Source of the DNA: Sporosarcina sp. ACRSL | Lineage (GTDB): Bacteria; Bacillota; Bacilli; Bacillales_A; Planococcaceae | Reading direction: 5' to 3' | Assembly (NCBI RefSeq): GCF_022346605.1 | Contig: NZ_JAKRNT010000005.1 | Coordinates: 1-64,000, forward strand | Length of the DNA stretch: 64,000 nucleotides | Part shown: in pieces, positions 49,937 to 58,199 of the stretch | How positions within the stretch are numbered: position 1 is the stretch's first letter | Layout of the letters: each line of letters opens with the position of its first letter | Position numbers and translations under genes: made by a program | The notes under the pieces: generated by a model | Told to the model about the DNA's origin: nothing | Database searches by the model: none | What the model saw: the letters and a program-made list of their open reading frames with translations, nothing else

Positions 49937-50985
49937 AAGAAGCGGTTCGGACGTTTTTACAACGTGAAATCAATCAAAATGTGACGCCGGGCGCGGTGAT
50001 CCGCGTGCGTTATAAAGGGAAGATCATTCTCGACGAAGCGGTCGGGACAAACAGCTTGGATTATGACAAAGTTCCGGTGACGGCGAACCATATTTTTGAT
50101 ATGGCATCCCTGACTAAAGTGATGGTGACGATGCCTGCCGTCCTGCAATTATGTGAAGCGGGCGAAATTTATTTACACGATAAGGTTGCGACATTCCTTC
50201 CTTTATTCCAACAACATGGGAAAGAAAGCGTGACGATCCAGCAGTTGCTCACCCATTCTTCAGGATTGCCCGCTCATCGGCCATATTTTGAAAGAAGGCT
50301 TCCAGCTGATGAAGTGCTGAAAGAAATCGAAGAGGAAAAACTGGAGTATGTACCGGATACCGACGTCGTCTATAGCGATCTTGGATTCATTCTCCTCATG
50401 GCAATTATCGAAAAGGTCTCGGGGCAGAAAATCGACCAGTACGCACGGCGGCATTTATTCGAGCCGATGGGAATGAAAGATACGGGATATAAACCGGCGT
50501 ATGAGCGGCAACGGTATGCGCCGACTGAGTATTACGAGCATTTGCAAGACCATAAGTATGGGATTGTTCATGATGAAAATACGGAATTCATGGGTGGAAT
50601 AAGCGGTCATGCGGGTCTGTTTTCAACGATGGAGGATCTGTCCGTCTTTACACAAATGATTGAGAACGACGGAGTGCACGAAGGAAAGAAAATCCTTGAT
50701 CTCAATTGGCTCGCGCTTTCGAGACGCAATTTAACGCCCTTTGCTACCGAAAGCCGAGGGCTCGGGTGGCAATTGAAAGGGAGCGGGGCGAGTCCTGCTG
50801 GGGATTTGATGTCGCAAAGCACATACGGCCATACAGGATTCACCGGCACGAGCTTCTATATCGATCCGGAAAAGGAATTGACGGTCATGCTCCTGACGAA
50901 CCGGGTATATTTCGGACGGCATCTTGCGATGATCCGCTTGCGGCCCCGCTTACATAATCTCATTTATACATCATTGTTTTCATAG
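49933..50985 (+). CDS. Cytosolic serine hydrolase of the salvage locus (AmiE-like)
   Basis: A 350-residue beta-lactamase-fold hydrolase. The nucleophile motif is DMASLTKVMVTMPAVL (SLTK), the second motif DVVYSDLGFILL (YSD in the YxN place), and the third GHTGFTGTSFY (HTG). The B. subtilis murNAc operon encodes a related AmiE that strips peptides from MurNAc but is secreted. This one has no signal peptide and starts MKEAVRTFLQREINQN. It would therefore cut peptides from imported muropeptides inside the cell. The start ATG overlaps the GNAT stop with AGGGGTGGG upstream. AmiE identity is inferred from locus and fold. Confidence 0.72.
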   Translation: MKEAVRTFLQREINQNVTPGAVIRVRYKGKIILDEAVGTNSLDYDKVPVTANHIFDMASLTKVMVTMPAVLQLCEAGEIYLHDKVATFLPLFQQHGKESVTIQQLLTHSSGLPAHRPYFERRLPADEVLKEIEEEKLEYVPDTDVVYSDLGFILLMAIIEKVSGQKIDQYARRHLFEPMGMKDTGYKPAYERQRYAPTEYYEHLQDHKYGIVHDENTEFMGGISGHAGLFSTMEDLSVFTQMIENDGVHEGKKILDLNWLALSRRNLTPFATESRGLGWQLKGSGASPAGDLMSQSTYGHTGFTGTSFYIDPEKELTVMLLTNRVYFGRHLAMIRLRPRLHNLIYTSLFS

Positions 50986-50996
50986 GGGGAATTGGT

Positions 50997-51704
50997 TTGA
51001 AACATGTCATGGTTGTCGGGGCGCATTGCGGCGACGGGGAAATCCAGGCTGGCGCAATCGCCCATAAATACGCGCAGGCGGGGTATCGGGTGACGTTCCT
51101 TCATTTGACAGCCGGGGAGAAGGGGGCCCCGCCTCATATCGATGTCGAATCGTATAGGTTGCAGAAAATTCGAGAGGCGGAAGCGGCAGCGGCTATTTTA
51201 GGCGGAACGAGCATTACACTCAACCACCGGGATGCCGAGTTGACGTTCAATGAAGAAATCGTAAAAGAGGTAGCGACGATTTTTCGGCGAGAGAAACCAG
51301 AATTTGTCATTACCCACTGGGAGAACAGCATGCACCCGGATCACGAAATTTGCCAGAAAATCGTACAGGATGCATGGTTGAAAGCTTCCTTACCTGGATT
51401 CGAACTCGACGGGTTGCCGCCACATGGACTTCGCCGCGTGTTCCATAGTGAGAACTGGGAAGACATGGAAGGGTATGAACCGGATATTTATGTCGATGTG
51501 ACCGATTCATTCGACGCTTATTTGGAGGCGTTGTCGTGCTATTGGTTCATTATGAATTCCACGAGTTACCGATATTACGATTATTATAAAGCGCTCGGAA
51601 CGATGCGAGGCTGCTTGGCCCGCACGACATATGCGCAAACGTTGAAGAATTCACGGGGCTTGCATGTGAGGAAGGAAGGGCATATTCCGGGATTTCCGAT
51701 TTGA
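50997..51704 (+). CDS. PIG-L/LmbE-family hydrolase with altered metal-site motif
   Basis: A 235-residue member of the family of N-acetylglucosaminyl deacetylases (PIG-L, MshB, BshB). The N terminus VMVVGAHCGDGEIQAGAIAH replaces the canonical AHPDD with AHCGD. It keeps the metal-binding His and second Asp but loses the Asp that acts as general base in MshB-like enzymes. The second metal motif HPDHEICQKIV is intact, as is the GEKGAPPHIDVESYRLQKIR region. Some family members naturally carry AHVGD-type motifs. A GlcNAc or muropeptide deacetylation step is suggested by the locus only. The TTG start at 50997 has AGGGGGA upstream. Confidence 0.8.
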   Translation: MKHVMVVGAHCGDGEIQAGAIAHKYAQAGYRVTFLHLTAGEKGAPPHIDVESYRLQKIREAEAAAAILGGTSITLNHRDAELTFNEEIVKEVATIFRREKPEFVITHWENSMHPDHEICQKIVQDAWLKASLPGFELDGLPPHGLRRVFHSENWEDMEGYEPDIYVDVTDSFDAYLEALSCYWFIMNSTSYRYYDYYKALGTMRGCLARTTYAQTLKNSRGLHVRKEGHIPGFPI

Positions 51705-51755
51705 GGAAGGGTTTTTAGATAAGGATAGGATTTTCTAATTTAAAGGGGGAGCACC

Positions 51756-53318
51756 ATGAGTCTACAGAAAAAGGTTGGTCGATTGCTTATTGCTGGATTC
51801 AAAGGCATAACGATGTCGGAAGAAATCAAGCATTTGATTCACACCTATCACATTGGAGGAATCATTTTATTCGGTAGGAATATCGGGACACCCGAAGAAA
51901 TCCTCGCTTTGACGAACAGTTTGCAAGCGGAAGCGAAGAAGGCGGGTTATGAAACACCATTGCTCATTTGCATCGACCAGGAAAACGGAGTCGTCAGAAG
52001 ACTCGGGGAAGGGACGACGATTATTCCGGGTGCGATGCTGCTCGGAGCGACCGACGATCCGTCGATTGCAAGAAAAGCTGGATTCCTGACCGGTAAGGAA
52101 TTGAAGGCGCTCGGCATCAACTGGAATTTGGCGCCTGTCGTGGATGTTAATAATAACCCGAAAAATCCTGTCATCGGGGTCCGTTCTTTCGGGGAGCATC
52201 CTATAAAAGTAACTGAGATGGCGAAGAATTCGATGCTTGGCATGCAGGAGGCGGGGGTCATGACAACACTGAAACATTTCCCGGGCCACGGCGATACGAG
52301 CGTCGATTCGCATCTCGACTTGCCGGTGATTGACCATGATCTAGACCGGTTGCATGCTGTTGAGTTGGTTCCGTTTAAGGAATGCATTGCTGCGGGTGCG
52401 GACGCAATTATGAGTGCGCATGTCTATTTTCCAGCGCTTGAAAAGCAGGAGAATGTCCCTGCGACTTTATCACATTCGGTCATAACGGGACTTCTTCGGG
52501 AAGAGCTTGGGTTCAACGGTGTCATCACGACGGATTGCATGGAAATGGACGCAATTGCGAAGCGGATCGGTACAGTAGAAGGATGCGTGCAAGCGGTCGA
52601 GGCGGGAGTCGACTTTGTCATGGTGTCCCATTTGCATGATCTACAGGAGCAGGCAGTACTCCGAATGGCGGAGGCAGTCGAGAGCGGCCGGATTTCCGAG
52701 CAACGGATCGATGAATCTATCGAAAGGATTGAAAAACTCGCGCGCAACTATACGTCTTGGGAAGAGATTAATGGGAATAAAAAAGTTGCCGAATTTGTCG
52801 GCTCAGAGAAACATCATGATGAAATGAAAGAGATTTATAAGCAAGGCATAACAGAAGTGACTGGTCCGGGTATCCCGATCAAAGCGGAAGACCGGGTGCT
52901 CCTTGTCCACCCGAAAAACGAATATGCGATGATGGTCGAGGATAAGCGATATGCGACGTTGACGATGGCGGAGCAGTTGAAAAAGGTCCACGGGAACGTC
53001 GTGTCCATGCAAATTGATAAGGAAGTTCCGGGAGACGTGAACATGACAGAAATAGCTGGGATGTACGACCATATTGTCGTACTGACGTTGAATGCCGATA
53101 AGAATGAAAACCAACGGCAGCTCGTCGATGACTTAGTAGCTAGCGGGAAGCCGGTCGATGTAGTCGCCGTACGGTCGCCATATGACGCGTCGTATTTTCC
53201 GAAGGTGAACCGGATCATTTGCACGTATGAATTTACGGAATCTGCGTTTGAAGTCGTTGCGGAATTTTTGGCAGGGCAAACATCGATCTTAGGTAGATTG
53301 CCGGTTACAATTGGATGA
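51756..53318 (+). CDS. nagZ: Family 3 beta-N-acetylglucosaminidase, cytosolic
   Basis: A 520-residue GH3 enzyme that removes non-reducing GlcNAc from GlcNAc-MurNAc (peptides). Diagnostic: LLICIDQENGVVRRLG; KHFPGHGDTSVDSHLDLP (residues 173-190, the Asp-His catalytic dyad of NagZ types); and VITTDCMEMDAI with the nucleophile Asp. A C-terminal alpha/beta domain (about 340-520) is present, as in two-domain Gram-positive NagZ. B. subtilis NagZ is secreted; here there is no signal peptide (MSLQKKVGRLLIAGF), so it should act on imported substrate. The ATG follows AAAGGGGGAGC. It is 51 bases after the PIG-L gene. Confidence 0.9.
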   Translation: MSLQKKVGRLLIAGFKGITMSEEIKHLIHTYHIGGIILFGRNIGTPEEILALTNSLQAEAKKAGYETPLLICIDQENGVVRRLGEGTTIIPGAMLLGATDDPSIARKAGFLTGKELKALGINWNLAPVVDVNNNPKNPVIGVRSFGEHPIKVTEMAKNSMLGMQEAGVMTTLKHFPGHGDTSVDSHLDLPVIDHDLDRLHAVELVPFKECIAAGADAIMSAHVYFPALEKQENVPATLSHSVITGLLREELGFNGVITTDCMEMDAIAKRIGTVEGCVQAVEAGVDFVMVSHLHDLQEQAVLRMAEAVESGRISEQRIDESIERIEKLARNYTSWEEINGNKKVAEFVGSEKHHDEMKEIYKQGITEVTGPGIPIKAEDRVLLVHPKNEYAMMVEDKRYATLTMAEQLKKVHGNVVSMQIDKEVPGDVNMTEIAGMYDHIVVLTLNADKNENQRQLVDDLVASGKPVDVVAVRSPYDASYFPKVNRIICTYEFTESAFEVVAEFLAGQTSILGRLPVTIG

Positions 53319-53350
53319 GTGAAAATTCTTTTTAGAGAAACAAATTTGTA

Positions 53351-53379
53351 TTGATATTTAATTTCAGAAGGTTTAAAAT
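53351..53379 (+). promoter_or_regulatory. SigA-type promoter for anmK
   Basis: TTGATA (53351-53356), a 17-base spacer and TAAAAT (53374-53379). The start point would fall near 53386. It is the only clear promoter within the salvage locus. Confidence 0.7.
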
Positions 53380-53382
53380 GTC

Positions 53383-53396
53383 GGTAAGCGCTTACA
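53383..53396. promoter_or_regulatory. CcpA cre site over the anmK transcription start
   Basis: GGTAAGCGCTTACA matches TGWAANCGNTNWCA at 13 of 14 positions and is itself nearly palindromic. It begins 3 bases after the -10 box, so CcpA binding should block transcription when preferred sugars are present. Confidence 0.75.
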
Positions 53397-53430
53397 GTTA
53401 GTAGTTTAGTAGATTGAAAGGGGAATGCCC

Positions 53431-54597
53431 GTGAAATCAATGCGTGTCTGCGGATTAATGTCCGGCACGTCCTTGGATGGCCTCGATATCGCTGTTGTCG
53501 ATTTCTCTTATGAGGAGGGCAAGGTTCGGCATGAATTGATTCATTTCAAGACGATGCCTTTCGACGACGGGCTTAGGGAGGAACTGCATAAGTTGATGGA
53601 TCCGGCGGCGCCATTGCAATTTGTTTCCTCGATGAATATGTATCTCGGGGAACGATATGCAGATTCGCTGAAGGAAGCTTTACAGGAAGCAGGTATCGGT
53701 TTGGAAACGGTAGACCTTATCAGTTCCCATGGCCAGACAATTTGGCATGAACCCGCGGTTGACCTTGACCGAGCGTTCGCTCGTCCGAATACGATGCAAA
53801 TCGGGGATATCGCTGTTATTGCGGAACGAACAGGTAAAAAGGTCATCGGGGATTTCAGGACGCGTGATATGGCTGCAGGCGGGCAAGGTGCCCCGTTAGT
53901 GCCATATGCGGATCATGTTTTATTCCAGTCGGAAACGGCAGGGCGCATCCTGCTCAATATCGGTGGTATCGCCAATATGACTGTGCTGCCGCCATCTGGA
54001 TCAGAGCAACCGATCATAGCGTATGACACGGGGCCTGGAAATATGGTGATCGACGCATCTGTTGCGAAACTAACGGACGGACAGCGCTCATTCGATCAGG
54101 ACGGCGAATTGGCGAAGGATGGAACGGTCGACGATGAATGGCTTGAGAGCCTAATGGGTCACGACTATTTCGCAGCACCGACGCCGAAAAGCACCGGCAG
54201 GGAATTATTCGGGACCACATATGTCGATGCGTTTTGGGCGGAAGGTGATGAACGCGGACGATCGGCTGCCGATAAAATCGCGACCGCCACGATGCTGACA
54301 GCAAAAACGATAGCGACGGAGATAGAAAGATATATACAATCTCATGAAGTGAAAGAAGTGATCGCTAGCGGAGGTGGTGTGCACAATCGGACATTGATGG
54401 AGTTCTTGCAAAAGCTGTTGCCTGAGAAAATTCGGATTGTAACGACTGGTCATATTGGAATCGATGCAGATGCGAAAGAAGCGTTCGTTTTTGCATTGTT
54501 AGGCTACTTGGGCATCCATCAAAAGCCGAATTCCTTGCCTGCGGCGACCGGAGCGGAGCGAGCTACGATTATGGGGAAAATCGCGTACGGTTTATGA
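53431..54597 (+). CDS. anmK: Anhydro-N-acetylmuramic acid kinase
   Basis: A 388-residue ASKHA kinase that opens 1,6-anhydro-MurNAc and phosphorylates it to MurNAc-6-phosphate. Signature: VCGLMSGTSLDGLDIAVVDF (residues about 4-23). Further motifs are ISSHGQTIWHEP, MQIGDIAVIAERTGKKVIGD, FRTRDMAAGGQGAPLVPYAD, LLNIGGIANMTVL, YDTGPGNMVID and the late VIASGGGVHNRTLM. Length is typical. ATG 53425 lies against the purines; GTG 53431 is spaced correctly from AAAGGGG. Anhydro-sugars come from lytic transglycosylases such as the SpoIID-type enzyme at 46283. It has its own promoter with cre. Confidence 0.94.
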   Translation: MKSMRVCGLMSGTSLDGLDIAVVDFSYEEGKVRHELIHFKTMPFDDGLREELHKLMDPAAPLQFVSSMNMYLGERYADSLKEALQEAGIGLETVDLISSHGQTIWHEPAVDLDRAFARPNTMQIGDIAVIAERTGKKVIGDFRTRDMAAGGQGAPLVPYADHVLFQSETAGRILLNIGGIANMTVLPPSGSEQPIIAYDTGPGNMVIDASVAKLTDGQRSFDQDGELAKDGTVDDEWLESLMGHDYFAAPTPKSTGRELFGTTYVDAFWAEGDERGRSAADKIATATMLTAKTIATEIERYIQSHEVKEVIASGGGVHNRTLMEFLQKLLPEKIRIVTTGHIGIDADAKEAFVFALLGYLGIHQKPNSLPAATGAERATIMGKIAYGL

Positions 54598-54770
54598 GTT
54601 TTTATTGGCGGTTATGCTTATATTTGGGGATTTATGCGTGAATCCAGCAAGTTATGCGTCACTGGCGGCGTTTATGCGTGAGTTTATAGATTTATGCGTG
54701 TTTAGCAGCGTTTATGCGTGAGTTTAGCGTTTTATGCGCATTTGGCAACATTTATACATGTTTTATAGAT
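54591..54770 (+). repeat. Direct-repeat array, period exactly 20 bp (array G)
   Basis: Nine units carry the core TTTATGCGTG. Core starts are 54591 (TTTATGAGTT, overlapping the anmK stop codon), then 54611, 54631 and every 20 bp to 54751 (TTTATACATG). Sequence drift is larger at both ends. It fills the gap between anmK and the binding-protein gene. Its plus-strand core GATTTATG also occurs in array C. Confidence 0.85.
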
Positions 54771-54836
54771 TGCTGTTGTTCCAGCTGTCGATAAAAGATG
54801 GGGAAGTTCACAGACAAATAAATTGGGGGTTCAAAC

Positions 54837-56162
54837 ATGAAGAAGCTTTGGAAGAAATCCGCTCTTGCTGCTTTATCACTCGGGTTAGCTGGCACAGTGC
54901 TAGCAGCTTGCGGTAATAAGGAAGAAGCGGGAAATGCTGATGAGTTCAAAGGGAAGATTACCATTTGGGATGGTCCAAGATGGCCAGACGAAGATGATAA
55001 TAAGTTCCACTGGCTAGAACAAAAGATCAAAGAATACGAGGAAGCGCATGACGGCATAGAAATCGAACTGGTCCAAGTGCCATGGGCGGAAATGGGAGAT
55101 AAGCTCGGCGTTGCGATTGCAGGGAAAGCTTGGCCGGACATCGCTCCTGTCGACATTAGCGGCAGTTCGGTGAGCATCGATCATATCGAACAAGGCGTCA
55201 TCGAATCATTAGATCCGTATTTGGACAAAGATGCGAAGGCGGACTTCTATGAAAATGCGTTAGATGCGTATACGTATGATGGCAAGTTATATGGAATTCC
55301 GAACAGTATTACATTGCATACGATGCTATTAAACTTGGATTTATTTAAAGAGGCAGGCGTAGAGCCGCCGAAAGACGGAAAGTGGACTTACGACGAATTT
55401 TTACAAGCAGCGGAAAAACTGACGTTTGACCGGGATGGCGACGGCAAGACGGATGTATACGGATTCTCGACGTACATTCTGCCTGGTTATTATGAAGCGT
55501 GGCCGTTCTTCTATAAAAATGGCGGATCGCCACTTAACGAAGACATGACGGAGTTCACATTTGATTCACCGGAAGCAGTCAAAGCAATTCAAGACTTGGC
55601 TGATTTGAAATTGAAGCATAAAGTTGCGCCAGAAATGCACGGCGGCAATGACGTCGGCGGCACATTCCAAGCATGGGCGAATGAAGAGCAGCGTACGGTT
55701 GCAATGCAACCATGGGCAACATGGGCAATCGGTGCGGCACAAGGCAAATTTCCGACAAACTTCATGGTTGCTGAATATCCGTCAGGGGATAAAGGCGCAG
55801 CTACAATCGGCGGTGTTGGCGGATGGGTCATGATGCACCAAGAGGATGCGAACAAGAAAGCGGCGGTCGCAGATTTCATGAAATTCATTTCTACAGCTGA
55901 AGAGCAATACCATATGGCACAACACTACGGTATCTTCCCTGCACGCATCAGTGCGTCTGAAATGGATCCGTTCAAAGACAATCCTGAAATGACACGTGCA
56001 ATGGAAATGTCTGACCAAGTCGTCATGCTTCCGCGTCATCCGGAATGGAAAAAAATCGACGAAGCGATCCAAAGTGAGCTGCAGCTCGTGTTCAATGGTG
56101 AAAAAACAGCTGAACAGGCCATGGCGGATGCTAAAAAAGCAGTCGATCAAATATTGAAGTAA
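54837..56162 (+). CDS. CUT1 ABC transporter solute-binding lipoprotein of the salvage locus
   Basis: A 441-residue binding protein. The lipoprotein signal MKKLWKKSALAALSLGLAG ends in LAACGNKE (lipobox). The sugar-binding fold follows: GKITIWDGPRWPDEDDNKFH, LVQVPWAEMGDKLGVAIAGK, PDIAPVDISGSS, and a middle with FDRDGDGKTDVYGFSTYI, an EF-hand-like DRDGDGKTD. The C-terminal half has QRTVAMQPWATWAIGAAQGK. It lies among MurNAc-catabolic genes, so MurNAc- or GlcNAc-containing disaccharides or muropeptides are the likely ligand (inference). The ATG follows TTGGGGG. Confidence 0.9.
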   Translation: MKKLWKKSALAALSLGLAGTVLAACGNKEEAGNADEFKGKITIWDGPRWPDEDDNKFHWLEQKIKEYEEAHDGIEIELVQVPWAEMGDKLGVAIAGKAWPDIAPVDISGSSVSIDHIEQGVIESLDPYLDKDAKADFYENALDAYTYDGKLYGIPNSITLHTMLLNLDLFKEAGVEPPKDGKWTYDEFLQAAEKLTFDRDGDGKTDVYGFSTYILPGYYEAWPFFYKNGGSPLNEDMTEFTFDSPEAVKAIQDLADLKLKHKVAPEMHGGNDVGGTFQAWANEEQRTVAMQPWATWAIGAAQGKFPTNFMVAEYPSGDKGAATIGGVGGWVMMHQEDANKKAAVADFMKFISTAEEQYHMAQHYGIFPARISASEMDPFKDNPEMTRAMEMSDQVVMLPRHPEWKKIDEAIQSELQLVFNGEKTAEQAMADAKKAVDQILK

Positions 56163-56203
56163 GCAGTTTTGATTCAAACAGACCAAATATTGCAGAAATA
56201 AAT

Positions 56204-56244
56204 GAAAGCAGGCTATGCATCGCGTACGCCTGCTTCACTTTTAG
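56204..56244 (+). promoter_or_regulatory. Intercistronic stem-loop after the second sugar-binding protein gene
   Basis: GAAAGCAGGC pairs with GCCTGCTTC, followed by CTTTTAG. It is in the same position as the stem-loops after tctC and after the binding-protein gene at 37890. Confidence 0.6.
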
Positions 56245-56256
56245 GGGGTGTCAACC

Positions 56257-57210
56257 ATGACTCAGATGCCTATGGGTGCAGTGCCGAAAAAGGAAAAGGA
56301 AAAACTGAAATTAATCGGGAAAAAGAATGGGAACTCAAGGAAACTGTTTTACGAGATGAAACGGAACTATAGCTCGTACCTCTTTCTACTGCCGAAACTC
56401 ATTCTATTTACGCTTTTCGTTGCAATCCCTGTTGTGTGGGCATTCATCCTATCCTTTCAAAAATACAAGATTTTCGGCAGTGAATTTGTCGGGTTCGAGA
56501 ACTACATAAAAGTGTTCGAGAGTGATGCATTCCGCATTGCATTGAAAAACACAATGCTATTCACTGTTGTGACAGTTCCATTTAGTGTCATAAGCGCCCT
56601 CGTGCTGTCGACGCTCATCTTCGAATTGGGGAAGCTGTCCCAAAGTCTGTTCAGGTCAGCCTTCTATTTACCAACGGTCACTTCAATGGTCATCATCGCG
56701 ATGGTGTGGCGCTGGATGTACAATTATGATTTTGGACTCTTCAACTATGTGCTCGGATGGTTCGGCGTCGGTCCTGTCAATTGGCTCGGGCAGTCAAATA
56801 CGGCGTTATGGGCGTTGATCATCATGCAATGCCTCATTCCATTCGGTGTCGGAATCATTATGTATTTGGCATCGATGGGATCGATCTCCCAATCATTGTA
56901 TGAAGCAGCGAGGATGGATGGCGCAAGCCGTTTCAAGCAATGGATCCATATTACGATCCCTTTATTGAAACCGACGACATTGTATTTGGTTCTCCTGAGT
57001 ACGATTGGTTCATTCCAAGTATTTACGCAAATCATCATGATGACAGGGGGAGGACCGGGGAGCGCGACAGAAACGCTCGTCCACCTCATTTACAAAACGG
57101 GCTTCCGAGATTTCGAATTTGGGTTGGCAGGAGCCCAATCCGTCGTATTATTTGTCATTATCCTCATCTTTTCTGTCATCCAATTCCGGGTGCTTCGCCA
57201 TGATGAGTGA
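56257..57210 (+). CDS. CUT1 ABC transporter permease (MalF/UgpA-like), salvage locus
   Basis: A 317-residue subunit with six helices. A basic N-terminal tail precedes SYLFLLPKLILFTLFVAIPV. The EAA loop SQSLYEAARMDGASRFKQWI with THITIPLLKP-type continuation lies at about residues 210-238. ATG 56257 is preferred over GTG 56248 because AGGGGG is 8 bases away. It abuts the next permease and pairs with the ATPase beginning at 63350. Confidence 0.92.
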   Translation: MTQMPMGAVPKKEKEKLKLIGKKNGNSRKLFYEMKRNYSSYLFLLPKLILFTLFVAIPVVWAFILSFQKYKIFGSEFVGFENYIKVFESDAFRIALKNTMLFTVVTVPFSVISALVLSTLIFELGKLSQSLFRSAFYLPTVTSMVIIAMVWRWMYNYDFGLFNYVLGWFGVGPVNWLGQSNTALWALIIMQCLIPFGVGIIMYLASMGSISQSLYEAARMDGASRFKQWIHITIPLLKPTTLYLVLLSTIGSFQVFTQIIMMTGGGPGSATETLVHLIYKTGFRDFEFGLAGAQSVVLFVIILIFSVIQFRVLRHDE

Positions 57211-57225
57211 TTGGGGGATAGGGAA

Positions 57226-58197
57226 ATGAAGAAAAAACCGCTCGATCGTTTAAATAAACTAATTATATTCGGATTGCTCACTGTTTTTGCAGTTGTATCT
57301 TTGCTCCCGCTCTACTGGGTATTTTCGACTTCGCTTCAGTTGAGCAGTTATCAATCCCAAGATATGGAACGGCCGGTTTCGTACGTCGATTCCAATCCAC
57401 CGAAAATGTATCCGATGGGAATTCCGCTTTATTTCAAGCATTGGGGCGAGGCAAGGGAAGCGGCAAAAGCTGGAGATGCAACGGAGGAAGCCTACCATCG
57501 CGACATGATGGACCATATCGTTTCAAATTCATTTGCAAGTTTTAAGACATTGTTTAAGAAACATGATGTCGGAAAATGGTTTTTCAACAGCCTTTATATA
57601 GCCGTAGTTGTCACAATCGGCATCTTGCTCATCGACTCGATGGCAGGCTATGTACTGGCAAAGAAAAAGTTCCCTGGGCGGAATCTTATTTTCTGGGTCA
57701 TCATTTCCACGATGATGATCCCCGGGCAAGTGACCCTCGTACCGTTATTCATCATGGTCGGGAACCTTGGATTGATGGATACGCATTGGGCATTGATCCT
57801 GCCCGATCTTTCAATGGTATTCGGCGTATTCCTCATGAGACAGTTCATGTATTCTATTCCGGATGAATTATTGGAGGCTGCACGAATGGACGGTGCAAGT
57901 GAATGGAGGACGTTTTGGACAGTCGTCCTGCCGCTAGCAAAACCGGGACTTGCAGCACTCGGCATCTTTACATTCATGAACGTGTGGAATTCATTCCTTT
58001 GGCCGATCATCGTGTTGAATACTGCAAAGTTGTACACATTGCCGGTCGGTTTAAAAACGTTGCAGGACGCGAACTTGGCTAGCTTTAAGTTGCTTATGAG
58101 CGGGGCTGCGGTCGCGGCGATTCCGATGATCATCGTCTTCATCTTGTTCCAGCGCTACTTCGTACAAGGATTGACGCTCGGCGGCGTGAAGGAATGA
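57226..58197 (+). CDS. CUT1 ABC transporter permease (MalG-like) with extended periplasmic loop
   Basis: A 323-residue subunit. Helix 1 is LIIFGLLTVFAVVSLLPLYW. Between helices 1 and 2 lies an insertion of about 60 residues (MERPVSYVDSNPPKMYPMGI, LYFKHWGEAREAAKAGDATE, EAYHRDMMDHIVSNSFASFK), compared with short loops in MalG-type partners. The EAA loop is DELLEAARMDGASEWRTFWT. The C terminus is RYFVQGLTLGGVKE. The extra loop may contact the binding protein. ATG 57226 follows AGGGAA. Its stop overlaps the NamZ start region. Confidence 0.91.
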   Translation: MKKKPLDRLNKLIIFGLLTVFAVVSLLPLYWVFSTSLQLSSYQSQDMERPVSYVDSNPPKMYPMGIPLYFKHWGEAREAAKAGDATEEAYHRDMMDHIVSNSFASFKTLFKKHDVGKWFFNSLYIAVVVTIGILLIDSMAGYVLAKKKFPGRNLIFWVIISTMMIPGQVTLVPLFIMVGNLGLMDTHWALILPDLSMVFGVFLMRQFMYSIPDELLEAARMDGASEWRTFWTVVLPLAKPGLAALGIFTFMNVWNSFLWPIIVLNTAKLYTLPVGLKTLQDANLASFKLLMSGAAVAAIPMIIVFILFQRYFVQGLTLGGVKE

Positions 58198-58199
58198 CG

